From the NCBI RefSeq assembly GCF_030718205.1, contig NZ_JAUZQF010000010.1, forward strand, positions 310,001 to 374,000: a stretch of 64,000 nt of DNA, given 5' to 3'. Position numbers and translations under genes: made by a program. The notes beneath the pieces are model-generated. The model was not told where the DNA came from, did no database searches, and was given only the letters and a program-made list of their open reading frames with translations. Positions 33,512 to 42,071 of this stretch are shown piece after piece; the stretch's first letter is position 1; every line of letters begins with the position of its first letter. This DNA comes from Nonomuraea turcica. GTDB lineage: Bacteria > Actinomycetota > Actinomycetes > Streptosporangiales > Streptosporangiaceae.

Positions 33512-34977
33512 GTAGATCCAGACGCATGGCCGCGGCCGCGTCCGTCCTGGCCATGGCGGCCACCGGGCTGGTGTCCGCGGCCGTGATCGGCGTCGGCCCG
33601 GCGATCGCCGACCACTGCGTCCCCGGAGAGGCCACCGCGAGCCCGAGCCCCTCGGCGCAGCAGCGGAACGGGAACCAGAACCAGCAGGATCAAGACCAGC
33701 AACCGGACCAAGGACAGCAACCGGACCAGGGCCAGCAGCAGGACCAAGGACAGCAACCGGACCAGGGCCAGCAGCAGGACCAAGGACAGCAACCGGACCA
33801 GGGCCAGCAGGAAGGCACCGGCCAGCAGCAGGACGCCGATCAGCAGGCTCCCCAGGGCGGCGGCGCCGCGATCCTGGACCCGGCCGCGTCTCCCGCCCCT
33901 GAGGGCGACGGCCAGACGCAGACCCCCGAGGGCGACGACCAGGCCCAGGCTCCCGAGGAGGAGCAGAGCGCCTCGACGTTCTCCCGCCGCGGCCGGCCCA
34001 CCAGGACGGCCACACCGACCCCGACGCAGTCCGAGACCCCCGACGAGCAGCCGAGCGGAACCGCGTCGCCCTCGCCCACCGAGACCGGGAACGGCGAGGA
34101 GGAGGCGTGCGCCGACCTCGGCCCCTTCCCCGAGGACTTCATCGACATCCGCCAGGTCCCGCCGCGCCAGCTCGGCGCGCGGATCGGCAGGAGCGGCTCG
34201 CGCGGCACGTTCGTCTCCCAGTGCGGCCGCAACGAGAACCGCCACAACAACCCCGACAACTTCATCGTCGCCCCCGGCGTGAGCAACGGGGCGCACCACC
34301 TGCACGACTACGTGGGCAACGTGTCGACGGACGCGTTCTCCACCGATGAGAGCCTGGCGGCGGCGGGCACCACCTGCCGGCTGAACGACCGGTCAACCTA
34401 CTTCTGGCCCGTGCTCAGAGACCGCAACTCGGACCAGAACTCCAACGACCCCGACGGCAACGTCGGCCAGGCGCTGACGGCCCGCGCGGTGCAGCTGCAG
34501 TTCCGCGGCAACGCGACCTCCAGGGTCGTCGCCATGCCGAGGTTCCTCAGGCTGATCACCGGTGACGCCAAGGCCGCCACCAACGGCGGGGCCAACGCGC
34601 GGGCCGCGTGGAGCTGCACGGGATTCCAAAACCGTATAGCGACCGACAAATACCCGCTTTGCCCGCGCGGCAGCCTCGTTCTTCGTATTCTGGACTTCCC
34701 CAGTTGCTGGGACGGTCAGAACACCGACAGCGCCAACCACCGCACACACGTGGTCTTCCCCGGCCAGAACGGTGCTTGTCCTCAGGGCACTCGGGCGATT
34801 CCGCAGCTTCGCATGACCCTCGCGTACTCCGTGCCGCAGGGCCAGTCATTCGCGGTGGACGCCTTCCCTGAGCAGAAGCACAACCCGGTCACCGACCACG
34901 CCGACTTCGCCAACGTCATGCCCGATCGGCTGATGCGCTTCGTCGTCGATTGCATCAACCGGGGCCGCCGTTGCTGA
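33508..34977 (+). CDS. Secreted DUF1996 protein with a Gln-rich repeat linker
   Basis: Exported protein of 489 aa with a perfect AAGGAG site before ATG 33508. A signal peptide (residues 1-35) is followed by a low-complexity region of PDQGQQ repeats (about 60-105) and a Pro/Glu-rich linker (120-195). The C-terminal DUF1996 domain (about 215-489) includes FVSQCGRNENRHNNPDNFI, GAHHLHDYVGN and HRTHVVFPGQNG, with several conserved His and Cys. DUF1996 proteins are secreted in fungi and actinobacteria and have no clear biochemical role. Coupled to DUF4142 by ATGA. Confidence 0.9.
   Translation: MSRSRRMAAAASVLAMAATGLVSAAVIGVGPAIADHCVPGEATASPSPSAQQRNGNQNQQDQDQQPDQGQQPDQGQQQDQGQQPDQGQQQDQGQQPDQGQQEGTGQQQDADQQAPQGGGAAILDPAASPAPEGDGQTQTPEGDDQAQAPEEEQSASTFSRRGRPTRTATPTPTQSETPDEQPSGTASPSPTETGNGEEEACADLGPFPEDFIDIRQVPPRQLGARIGRSGSRGTFVSQCGRNENRHNNPDNFIVAPGVSNGAHHLHDYVGNVSTDAFSTDESLAAAGTTCRLNDRSTYFWPVLRDRNSDQNSNDPDGNVGQALTARAVQLQFRGNATSRVVAMPRFLRLITGDAKAATNGGANARAAWSCTGFQNRIATDKYPLCPRGSLVLRILDFPSCWDGQNTDSANHRTHVVFPGQNGACPQGTRAIPQLRMTLAYSVPQGQSFAVDAFPEQKHNPVTDHADFANVMPDRLMRFVVDCINRGRRC
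33708..33811 (+). repeat. 36-bp tandem repeat in the DUF1996 linker
   Basis: Nearly identical 36-base units begin at 33708, 33744 and 33780; the third is incomplete. Each encodes a 12-residue Gln/Asp-rich unit built on DQGQQ. The near identity implies recent slippage or gene conversion, so copy number may vary between strains. Confidence 0.85.
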
Positions 34978-35050
34978 CCCTGAAAACCGCGCCCTGAAGG
35001 GCAATTCCGCCTTCCGAGTCGCACCCTCACTCGACCTTGGAGGGAATGAG

Positions 35051-35905
35051 ATGCTCCACAGACGACACCCCCGGCACGCTCCCACGATGCTGGATACCCG
35101 AAGCATCCGGCTGGGAGCAAGCGCGACCGTCATGGCCCTCCTGCTGTCCGCGTTCGCGCTGACCAGGACGGAACGCGGTATCGCGCTGCTCGGCCGCGGG
35201 GTGAGCTTCCTCGAGTACTACGCGGGCGTGTTCGCTCTGGTGCTGCTGACCGCTACGGTCGCACTCGGCATCATCACCACGGAACGCGTCTTCCTGTCGC
35301 CGGCCAACCGGGTCAGGGCACAGCTCGCGCACCGGGCCACCGCCCTCATCGGGCTGGCCTATCTGGTCACGCACATCTCACTCATGATCAGTCTGGGGCA
35401 CGTGCCGCTGGGGGCCGCGGTCGTGCCGGTGGCCGGGATCTACGTGGCACTCGGGACGCTGGCCTTCGATCTGATGATCGTGGCCGTGGTCACGGGAATG
35501 CTCAGGGGGCGTTTCGCCGTACGGGCCAAGCCGTGGATGTGGCGGGTGCTGCACTCGTCCGCATACGTGGCCTGGCCCATCGGCATCATGCACGGACTGA
35601 CGGCCGGCCGTCCGCCGGCCGGATGGGTGGCCTGGTCCTACGTGGCCAGCCTGGCGGCGGTCGGCGGGGCGCTGATCGTGCGCGTGCTGGCCTCGCTGCG
35701 CCGGCCGCCGGTCGTACCCGAGATGGTCGAAGCGCCCGCGGTGACCTCCCCCGCCGCCGTCGGCGTGCCCGCCGAACGGCCGGAGACGGCCGCGACGCGG
35801 AACGCGGCCGCCGCCGAGGCCGCCAGGGCGGCCGCCGAGTCGGCCAGGACGAACGCACCGGTGAGCCTCGCCGAGGCTCGACGCAGATACCGGGAGGCCG
35901 GATGA
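35051..35905 (+). CDS. Ferric-reductase-like b-heme membrane protein
   Basis: Integral membrane protein of 284 aa with about six helices. His94/His108 and His168/His181, spaced 14 and 13 residues, match the two heme ligand pairs of the ferric reductase/NADPH-oxidase superfamily. The FAD/NADPH domain of that superfamily is absent. The Ala-rich cytosolic tail (AAAAEAARAAAESARTNAP) is long. Electrons may come from the NuoF-ferredoxin fusion encoded 28 bases downstream. The ribosome site GGAGGGAATGAG precedes ATG 35051. Confidence 0.85.
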   Translation: MLHRRHPRHAPTMLDTRSIRLGASATVMALLLSAFALTRTERGIALLGRGVSFLEYYAGVFALVLLTATVALGIITTERVFLSPANRVRAQLAHRATALIGLAYLVTHISLMISLGHVPLGAAVVPVAGIYVALGTLAFDLMIVAVVTGMLRGRFAVRAKPWMWRVLHSSAYVAWPIGIMHGLTAGRPPAGWVAWSYVASLAAVGGALIVRVLASLRRPPVVPEMVEAPAVTSPAAVGVPAERPETAATRNAAAAEAARAAAESARTNAPVSLAEARRRYREAG

Positions 35906-35933
35906 ACCCGAACGTCATCGCAAAGGAGCGACC

Positions 35934-37565
35934 GTGATTCCGGCTCGAGTGCCACGGGTGTTACGCATGGGTCCGGCCCGGCTGACCGCCGGGCTCGACC
36001 ACTGCCGCCGCCTCGACCTGCCCGCCCACCGCACGCTCCACGGCGTCGTGGAGCCGCGCACGCTGGACGAGCTCATCTCGTACGCCAACGAGGTGGACAT
36101 GCGCGGGCGGGGCGGCGCCGCCTTCCCCTTCGCCCGCAAGCTCCGGGCCGTCGCCGACGCGGTGGGCCCGGGCGGCGAGTGCGTCATCCTCGTCAACGGG
36201 GCCGAGGGCGAGCCGGCCAGCTCCAAGGACGCCATGCTGCTCACCCGCAACCCCCACCTGGTCCTCGACGGCGCGGTGCTGGCCGCCGAGGCGCTCGGCG
36301 CCCGCGAGGTGGTGCTCGCCACGGCCGGGGGCGAGGTCGCCGAGGCGTCCGTCGCCGCCGCCGTGGCCGAGCGCCGGGCCGCGAACGTGTCCGGCGGGGC
36401 CGAGAGCCGGGTGCCGATCCGCGTGGTCGGCATCAAGGAGCGGTTCATCTCCGGCGAGGGCGGCGCGCTCGTCAACGCCGTGAACGGCGAGATGGGCATC
36501 CCGCCCGGCCGCAAGAGGCGGGCCGCGACGAGCGGCGTGGACGGGCTGCCGACCCTGCTGTCCAACACGGAGACGTACGCGCAGCTCGCGCTGCTCGCCG
36601 AGTACGGGCCGCAGAAGTACGCCGAGGTCGGCACCGGCAAGGAGCCCGGCACGATCCTGCTCACCGTCAGCGGCGGCGCGGCCCACGGGGCGGTCATCGA
36701 GACGCCGACCGGCACCATGCTGGCCGACGTGCTCGACCTGTGCGAGGCCGACCTCGGCGACGGCGTGCTCATCGGCGGCTACCACGGCGCGTGGGTGTCG
36801 GCCGAGGCCGTCCAGACGGCCGTGATCTCGCGCGAGGGCATGAAGGCCGCCGGCGCCACCTTGGGGGCCGGGATCATCGTCCCGCTCGGCGAGTCCACGT
36901 GCTCGCTGGGCGAGGCCGCCAGGGTCGCCTCCTACCTGGCCGCCGAGTCGGCGGGCCAGTGCGGCCCGTGCCGCCTCGGCCTGCCGGACGTGGCCAGGCT
37001 CATGTGCGACCTCGTCGAGGGCAAGGGCTCCGTGGACGCGATCCGGCGGTCCGTACGCCTGGTCGAGCGGCGCGGCGCGTGCTTCCACCCGGACGGCACG
37101 GCGAAGTTCGTTTTGTCGGCGCTGGACGCGTTCGAGACCGAGATCGCGATCCACCTGGAGCACGGCTCGTGCGGGCGGCCGGTGCGCGGTGTGCTGCCGA
37201 TGCCCGAGCGCGAGGCCGAGATCGCCTATCGCCTGGAGGTGGACTGGTCGCGCTGCCAGGGACACGGACTGTGCGCGCACCTGCTGCCCGAGTTCGTGGA
37301 CCTGGACGACTACGGGTTCCCGTCGTTCAGGAGCGTCCCCGGGTGGATGGCCAAGGAGGCGCGGCGGGCGGTCGAGATGTGCCCGGCGCTGGCCCTCCGG
37401 CTGGCCTCCAGCAGCGGCGACGGGCACGGCGGACCGGGACCGAAGACGAGCGGATCGCCGTTGCGGCTGGTCAAGGACGGCATGATGAAAGCAGGTTCGA
37501 GTGTGCCACGGCTGACGCGGGTAGGCGCCGCTCCGAGCGTGAGAGCCCGAGGGACGGCCGGATGA
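35934..37565 (+). CDS. NuoF-like flavoprotein fused to a ferredoxin
   Basis: Cytosolic electron-transfer protein of 543 aa starting at GTG with AAAGGAG. The FMN/NADH-binding NuoF fold (RGRGGAAFPFARKL at 57-70, NGAEGEPASSKDAML) is followed by an SLBB segment and the NuoF Fe-S region. The usual ESCGxCxPCR appears here as ESAGQCGPCR, so Ala340 replaces one ligand and Cys343, Cys346 and Cys383 remain. A ferredoxin domain follows: CxxHxxC at 441-447 and CP at 483, the pattern of actinobacterial [3Fe-4S] ferredoxins. No NuoE or NuoG is nearby. It may pass electrons from NADH to the adjacent membrane b-heme protein. Confidence 0.85.
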   Translation: MIPARVPRVLRMGPARLTAGLDHCRRLDLPAHRTLHGVVEPRTLDELISYANEVDMRGRGGAAFPFARKLRAVADAVGPGGECVILVNGAEGEPASSKDAMLLTRNPHLVLDGAVLAAEALGAREVVLATAGGEVAEASVAAAVAERRAANVSGGAESRVPIRVVGIKERFISGEGGALVNAVNGEMGIPPGRKRRAATSGVDGLPTLLSNTETYAQLALLAEYGPQKYAEVGTGKEPGTILLTVSGGAAHGAVIETPTGTMLADVLDLCEADLGDGVLIGGYHGAWVSAEAVQTAVISREGMKAAGATLGAGIIVPLGESTCSLGEAARVASYLAAESAGQCGPCRLGLPDVARLMCDLVEGKGSVDAIRRSVRLVERRGACFHPDGTAKFVLSALDAFETEIAIHLEHGSCGRPVRGVLPMPEREAEIAYRLEVDWSRCQGHGLCAHLLPEFVDLDDYGFPSFRSVPGWMAKEARRAVEMCPALALRLASSSGDGHGGPGPKTSGSPLRLVKDGMMKAGSSVPRLTRVGAAPSVRARGTAG

Positions 37566-37654
37566 CCTCTGGGTGAACGCATGGGCAGTGCCGAACCCGG
37601 TGGGCCATCCGGGCGTCTCACCAGTCGATTGACGTCGATGACGAGGAGGCGCCG

Positions 37655-39085
37655 ATGGACCGCCGGGATTCGCCACGCCGGGAGACGCCCGTGGACCGGC
37701 GCGGTTTCCTGCGTGCCGCCGCACTGGCCCCGCTGGCCGCACTGGCCGCCCCGCCGCCCGATTGGGCGCGGTTGCGCCGGCGGTTGGCGGGGACGCTCGT
37801 GCTTCCGGGGGACGCGGGGTACGCCACCGCCCGCCGCCTGTACAACCCGGCCTACGACCGCATCAGGCCGGGCGGGGTCGTGTACGCCGAGAACGCGGCC
37901 GACGTGGCGGCGTGCCTGGCGTTCGCGAAGGCCGCCCGCGTCCCCGTCACCGCCCGCTCGGGCGGCCACTCGTACGCGGGCTGGTCCACCGGCACCGGGG
38001 TGGTGATCGACCTGTCCAGGATGAGCTCGGTCGCCTACGCGAACGGCCGGGCCACGATCGGCGCGGGCGCCAAGCTGATCGACGTCTACGACCGGCTGTC
38101 CCGGCACGGCGTGAGCGTGCCCGCGGGCACCTGCCCCACGGTGGGGATCAGCGGGCTCACGCTGGGCGGCGGGCTCGGGGTCGTGTCCCGCAAGCATGGC
38201 CTGACCTGCGACGCCCTGGAGTCGGTACGGGTCGTCACGGCGGACGGCCGGGTCCTGGACTGCGACGCCACCCGCAATCCCGGGCTGTTCTGGGCCTGCA
38301 GGGGCGGTGGCGGCGGCAACTTCGGCGTGGCCGTGTCCTTCACGTTCCGGACCTTCGAGACAGGCGACGCGACCGTGTTCTTCCTGCACTGGCCATGGTC
38401 CAGGGCGCGGGCGGCGGTGCGGGCGTGGCAGTCGTGGGCCCCGTCGGCGCCCGACGAGCTGTGGTCGTCGCTGCACCTGGCGCGGTCGGGGAGCGGCCTG
38501 GACGTGGAGCTCGTCGGCACCTATCTCGGCGGCAAGTCCTCGCTCGACCGGCTGCTGGCCCCGCTCGTGCGGCGGATCGGCCGGCCCTCGTCGCGCTCGG
38601 CGCGGACGGTCTCCCATCTGGAGGCCATGAAGATCATGGGTGGCTGCTCGTCGAAGCCGGTGGCCGAGTGCCGGCGGATCCCGCGGACGACGTTCTCCGC
38701 CAAGTCGCACATGGCGTACCGAAGCCTGCCCGAGGACGGGATCCGGGCGCTGGTGAGCGGGGTGGCTCGTGGCGGGCGGCACATGGTGCTGATGGACGCC
38801 ATGGGAGGCGCGATCCGCCGGGTGGATCCGACGGCGACGGCGTTCCCGCATCGGGCGGCGCTTTTCAGCGTTCAGTATTACCAGGACGGAATGGAGCGGT
38901 CGTGGCTGCGCGCCCTCCACACCGACATGTCCAAATATTTCGGCATTAATGCCTACGTGAATTACATCGACCCTGATCTGGAAAATTGGCGTACCGCGTA
39001 TTACGGGCCGAACGCGGCGCGGCTGGCCGAGGTGAAGGCCACCTACGACCCGGGCAGGCTCTTCCGGCTTCCCCAGGGCTTTTAG
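37655..39085 (+). CDS. FAD-linked oxidoreductase, berberine-bridge-enzyme type
   Basis: Likely Tat-exported flavoenzyme, 476 aa. The N-terminus has DRRGFLRAAALAPLAALAA. The FAD domain shows RSGGHSYAGWST, with His105 placed for covalent 8-alpha-histidyl FAD. CPTVGISGLTLGGGLGVVSR is also typical. The C-terminal BBE element is NAYVNYIDPDLENWRTAYYG then YDPGRLFRLPQGF. Ribosome site GAGGAGG before ATG 37655. Its stop overlaps that of the convergent L,D-transpeptidase gene by four bases. Substrate unknown; relatives oxidise sugars or secondary metabolites. Confidence 0.92.
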   Translation: MDRRDSPRRETPVDRRGFLRAAALAPLAALAAPPPDWARLRRRLAGTLVLPGDAGYATARRLYNPAYDRIRPGGVVYAENAADVAACLAFAKAARVPVTARSGGHSYAGWSTGTGVVIDLSRMSSVAYANGRATIGAGAKLIDVYDRLSRHGVSVPAGTCPTVGISGLTLGGGLGVVSRKHGLTCDALESVRVVTADGRVLDCDATRNPGLFWACRGGGGGNFGVAVSFTFRTFETGDATVFFLHWPWSRARAAVRAWQSWAPSAPDELWSSLHLARSGSGLDVELVGTYLGGKSSLDRLLAPLVRRIGRPSSRSARTVSHLEAMKIMGGCSSKPVAECRRIPRTTFSAKSHMAYRSLPEDGIRALVSGVARGGRHMVLMDAMGGAIRRVDPTATAFPHRAALFSVQYYQDGMERSWLRALHTDMSKYFGINAYVNYIDPDLENWRTAYYGPNAARLAEVKATYDPGRLFRLPQGF

Positions 39086-39789
39086 ATCTTGCCGCGCACG
39101 TACACGCGGTCGCCGATCCCGACGATCTCGTACAGGCGCTTGGAGACGGCCAGCGGCAGGCGTACGCAGCCGTGCGAGGCGGGCCACGGCGGCACCCGCG
39201 TCGCACCGTGCATCGCGACGCCGCCGACGAAGTAGAGCGAGTTGTACATCGCGCCCAGCCGCCCGGTCGTCCAGCCGGGCGACCGCCGCGTGACGCGGAA
39301 GTCCCCGGTCGGGGTGACCGCGCTCCCGCAGTGCCCGTTGAGGCAGAACGGCTTCTCGGCGCCCGAGGAGATGTGCGAGATCAGGACCGGCCGGTTGTGG
39401 CGGTAGACGGTGAGCAGCTGGTCGCGCAGGTCGATCTCGACCCTGTCCGCACCCCCGTTGGGCACCATGGGGCGGTTGCGGCTCGGCCCCTCCAGCGCCT
39501 TCCAGACCTCCGGGCCGACCGTGCCGTTCGGCCTCAGCCCGCCGCTCTTCTGCACGGCCCAGACCGCGAACATGGTCTGCTCGTCGTAGACGCCGTTGAT
39601 CTTGCCGTAGTAGTAGCCGCGGTTGTGCAACCGCTGCTGCAGCAGCGTGACGCTCTCGCCGCGGTCGCCCGGCTTCAGGACCGCCGTCTCCGTGCCCATT
39701 TCCTCCTCCGCTCCGGTGGGCTTGCTGACCAGGAAAGGCAGGCCGAAGGCGAGAACCAGAGCGGCAATTCCCCGTACCTTTGTGCTCAT
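39082..39789 (-). CDS. L,D-transpeptidase (YkuD) with peptidoglycan-binding domain
   Basis: Secreted cell-wall enzyme, 235 aa. Signal peptide residues 1-27. A PG_binding_1 domain (GDRGESVTLLQQRLHNRGYY, KINGVYDEQTMFAVWAVQ; about 41-100) precedes a YkuD domain (115-235). The catalytic motif is intact: HG at 194-195 and SHGCVRL at 205-211 with Cys208. It would form 3-3 crosslinks or anchor proteins to peptidoglycan. The position of domains differs from the Ldt types of mycobacteria, where Ig-like domains precede YkuD. Confidence 0.92.
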   Translation of the reverse strand: MSTKVRGIAALVLAFGLPFLVSKPTGAEEEMGTETAVLKPGDRGESVTLLQQRLHNRGYYYGKINGVYDEQTMFAVWAVQKSGGLRPNGTVGPEVWKALEGPSRNRPMVPNGGADRVEIDLRDQLLTVYRHNRPVLISHISSGAEKPFCLNGHCGSAVTPTGDFRVTRRSPGWTTGRLGAMYNSLYFVGGVAMHGATRVPPWPASHGCVRLPLAVSKRLYEIVGIGDRVYVRGKI

Positions 39790-40015
39790 ATATCGACGCG
39801 TACCCGGATCGCCGAGAATCCACCTCCAATGGAGGTTTTGGCAAGCAAAAGCTCGTCGATCTAATGAGTCCCACTAAATGCGTCATTTCGGAAAATAAGT
39901 CGTGAGCGGGTCGACCGCCGGGCGACCGGCCATCGGCGTCGGTGGCGCATGTCGCCGGGCCCGCCGATCCCGCGGAGGTCTTACCCTAGAACGAGATTCG
40001 AGCCAGGAGGTGTTC

Positions 40016-40663
40016 GTGGTCACGGGTGTGCTGATCGACTGGGGTGGGGTGCTCACGACCAGCCTCTCCGACGCCATCGCCAAATGGATCGAAGCGGACC
40101 GGATCGACGGCGAGCACTATCGCCACGTGATGCGCGAGATGGTCGACCACGCCTACAACGGCGACGGCGAGAGCACCATCCACGCGCTCGAACGGGGCGA
40201 GCTCGACGGGCCCTCCTTCGAGCGCGATCTCGCCGCCCGCCTGCAGACCCTGGACGGGGTGCCGCCGGTGGCCGACGGGCTGCTCGCCCGCATGTTCGCG
40301 GGGTTCGAGCGGGTCGAGGCGATGTACGACATGCTGCGCGACGTGCGCGAGCACGGCGTCAAGACCTGCCTGGTGTCCAACTCCTGGTCCAATGAATACC
40401 CGCGGGACGACTGGGACGGGCTCTTCGACGCGGTGGTGATCTCCGGCGAGATCGGCATGCGCAAGCCCGAGCCGCGCATCTTCCACTACGCGCTCGGCCA
40501 GGTCGGGCTGCCGGGCGAGGAGTGCGTGTTCATCGACGACATCGAGGCCAACATCGTGGCCGCCCGCGCGCTCGGCATGACCGGGATCCACCACCGCGAC
40601 ACGGACTCGACCCTTTCGGAACTCGAGTCTCTCCTACGCCTCACGTTGCGGCGGGCATCATAG
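40016..40663 (+). CDS. HAD-family hydrolase (epoxide-hydrolase-N-like)
   Basis: Cytosolic HAD-superfamily protein, 215 aa. Motif I is IDWGGVLT, the variant common in this subgroup. Motif II is LVSNSW, motif III includes MRKPEPRIF, and motif IV is FIDDIEANI. GTG 40016 is preferred because AGGAGG lies six bases upstream, while the open frame back to 39902 lacks coding features. Predicted phosphatase or haloacid-dehalogenase-like activity; substrate unknown. A double hairpin follows the stop. Confidence 0.88.
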   Translation: MVTGVLIDWGGVLTTSLSDAIAKWIEADRIDGEHYRHVMREMVDHAYNGDGESTIHALERGELDGPSFERDLAARLQTLDGVPPVADGLLARMFAGFERVEAMYDMLRDVREHGVKTCLVSNSWSNEYPRDDWDGLFDAVVISGEIGMRKPEPRIFHYALGQVGLPGEECVFIDDIEANIVAARALGMTGIHHRDTDSTLSELESLLRLTLRRAS

Positions 40664-40674
40664 TGACCTCAACG

Positions 40675-40735
40675 GCTGAGACGGATTCGCGGCCAAGCGA
40701 GGACCTCCGTCTCAGCGCGCCGAGCGGAGCTCGGC
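40675..40735 (+). terminator. Two consecutive hairpins after the HAD gene
   Basis: An 11-bp inverted repeat (GCTGAGACGGA at 40675-40685 and TCCGTCTCAGC at 40706-40716) is followed by a second hairpin (GCCGAGC, GGA, GCTCGGC; 40719-40735). Neither has a T-run. They occupy most of the gap before the DUF6912 gene and probably end the upstream transcript. Confidence 0.5.
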
Positions 40736-40757
40736 CAGAAAGCACGAAAGGTTCCTG

Positions 40758-41276
40758 ATGCGCGTCTATCTGCCGTGCACTCTCCCGGCCCTGGCCAGGG
40801 CAGTCGAAGCGGGAGAGCTGGGCCCGGCCCCGCTGACCGGCTACGCGGTGACCCCCGCCCTGACCGAGTGGTACGCCTCGGGGGACACCGAGGAGCTCGA
40901 ATACGTCGCACTGACCGAGGCGGCCCGCGCCTCGCTGCGGATGCTGGCCGCCGACCGCGCCGACGGCGTGGCGGCCGCGCCCCGCCGCGTGGTGGTGGCC
41001 GCCGAGGTACCGGACGGCTCGATCTCCGCGGGCGTCGATCTCGAGGAACGCGCCCGGGTCCGCCTGTCCGAGCCGGTCCCGCTGGCCAAGGTGGCTTCGG
41101 TGCACATCGACGATTCCGCCGCGACTCGCGACATCGAGGCGGCGATCGGCGCGTTGCCCGCCGCCGACCACGGCGACGACGACGCCCGGTTCACGGTGGA
41201 CGGGGCGGAGGCGCACGAGCTCATGTGGTACGCGACGCAAGAGATCCCGGACCTGCTGAGGTCACCCTCATCGTGA
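40758..41276 (+). CDS. DUF6912-like conserved actinobacterial protein
   Basis: A 172 aa cytosolic protein beginning MRVYLPCTLPALARAV, the hallmark of a family widespread in actinobacteria and usually listed as DUF6912. It has no known enzymatic motif. VVVAAEVPDGSI and a C-terminal DGAEAHELMWYATQEIPDLL are conserved-looking. AAAGG lies upstream of ATG 40758. It lies between HAD genes. No function can be inferred. Confidence 0.75.
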   Translation: MRVYLPCTLPALARAVEAGELGPAPLTGYAVTPALTEWYASGDTEELEYVALTEAARASLRMLAADRADGVAAAPRRVVVAAEVPDGSISAGVDLEERARVRLSEPVPLAKVASVHIDDSAATRDIEAAIGALPAADHGDDDARFTVDGAEAHELMWYATQEIPDLLRSPSS

Positions 41277-41365
41277 GCTCCCCCGCCTGCGCGCGGGGCC
41301 CCGACCGGTCGAGGCCCCTCGCCGTTCACAGGAATGTCACGGCCACCCACTAGGCTGGACGCGAA

Positions 41366-41992
41366 ATGACGAAGCACATTGTCTGGGATTGGAACGGCAC
41401 GCTGTTCCACGACATCGACGCCGTGGTCGGGGCCACCAACGAGGTCTTCAAGCCATACGCGCTGCCCGCGCTGACCGCCGACGGCTTCCGAGCCGTCTAC
41501 ACGCGGCCCATCTGGGTCGCCTACGAGCGCCTGCTGGGCCGTCCGCTCGCCGACGGCGAGTGGGAGCTGCTGGACGACGGGTTCCACGAGCATTACTACC
41601 GGCTGAGCGACGCCTGCGGGCTGGCCGCCGACGCCGAGCTCGTGCTCACCGGCTGGACCGGCAGCCAGTCGCTCTGCTCGATGGCGCCGCACGCGCACCT
41701 GGTGCCCAAGGTCGACTCGTTCGGCATCAGCAGGCACTTCACCAGGATCGACGGGCTGCTCGGCACCACGGGCGGCGAGAAGGCCGCGCACATGACGGCC
41801 CACATCCAGGCCATGGGCATGGACCCGGGCGACATCCTGGTGATCGGCGACAGCGTGGACGACGGGCTCGCGGCCAAGTATGTGGGGGCCAAGGCCGTGC
41901 TCTACACCGGTGGCATGACGACGCGGGCCGAGCTGCAGAGCACCGGGCTGCCGGTGGTCGACACGCTGGCCGACGCCCTGGATTACGCCTAA
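41366..41992 (+). CDS. HAD-family phosphatase (phosphoglycolate-phosphatase-like)
   Basis: A 208 aa HAD hydrolase. Motif I is VWDWNGTLFHD, with the nucleophile Asp8. The motif II region is VLTGWTGSQS. The conserved Lys lies in TGGEKAAHM. Motif IV is VIGDSVDDGLAAKYVG. The cap domain is helical. The ATG 41366 start immediately precedes the first beta strand. Likely a small-molecule phosphatase. Confidence 0.88.
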   Translation: MTKHIVWDWNGTLFHDIDAVVGATNEVFKPYALPALTADGFRAVYTRPIWVAYERLLGRPLADGEWELLDDGFHEHYYRLSDACGLAADAELVLTGWTGSQSLCSMAPHAHLVPKVDSFGISRHFTRIDGLLGTTGGEKAAHMTAHIQAMGMDPGDILVIGDSVDDGLAAKYVGAKAVLYTGGMTTRAELQSTGLPVVDTLADALDYA

Positions 41993-42071
41993 TACCACCG
42001 AAATCGCGCACGGGGCGAACGTCGGCCGGGCGCCGCCCGTACCCTTGCAGTGTCCCCCTCAGGAGGCTGCC

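Noticed and set aside
37310-39886. 858-codon minus-strand open frame
   Set aside because: It is antisense to the FAD oxidoreductase, has Arg/Gly/Pro-rich shadow composition and reads through the L,D-transpeptidase gene in the wrong frame. Long antisense frames at 35961-37742 and 46322-47947 were dismissed for the same reason.
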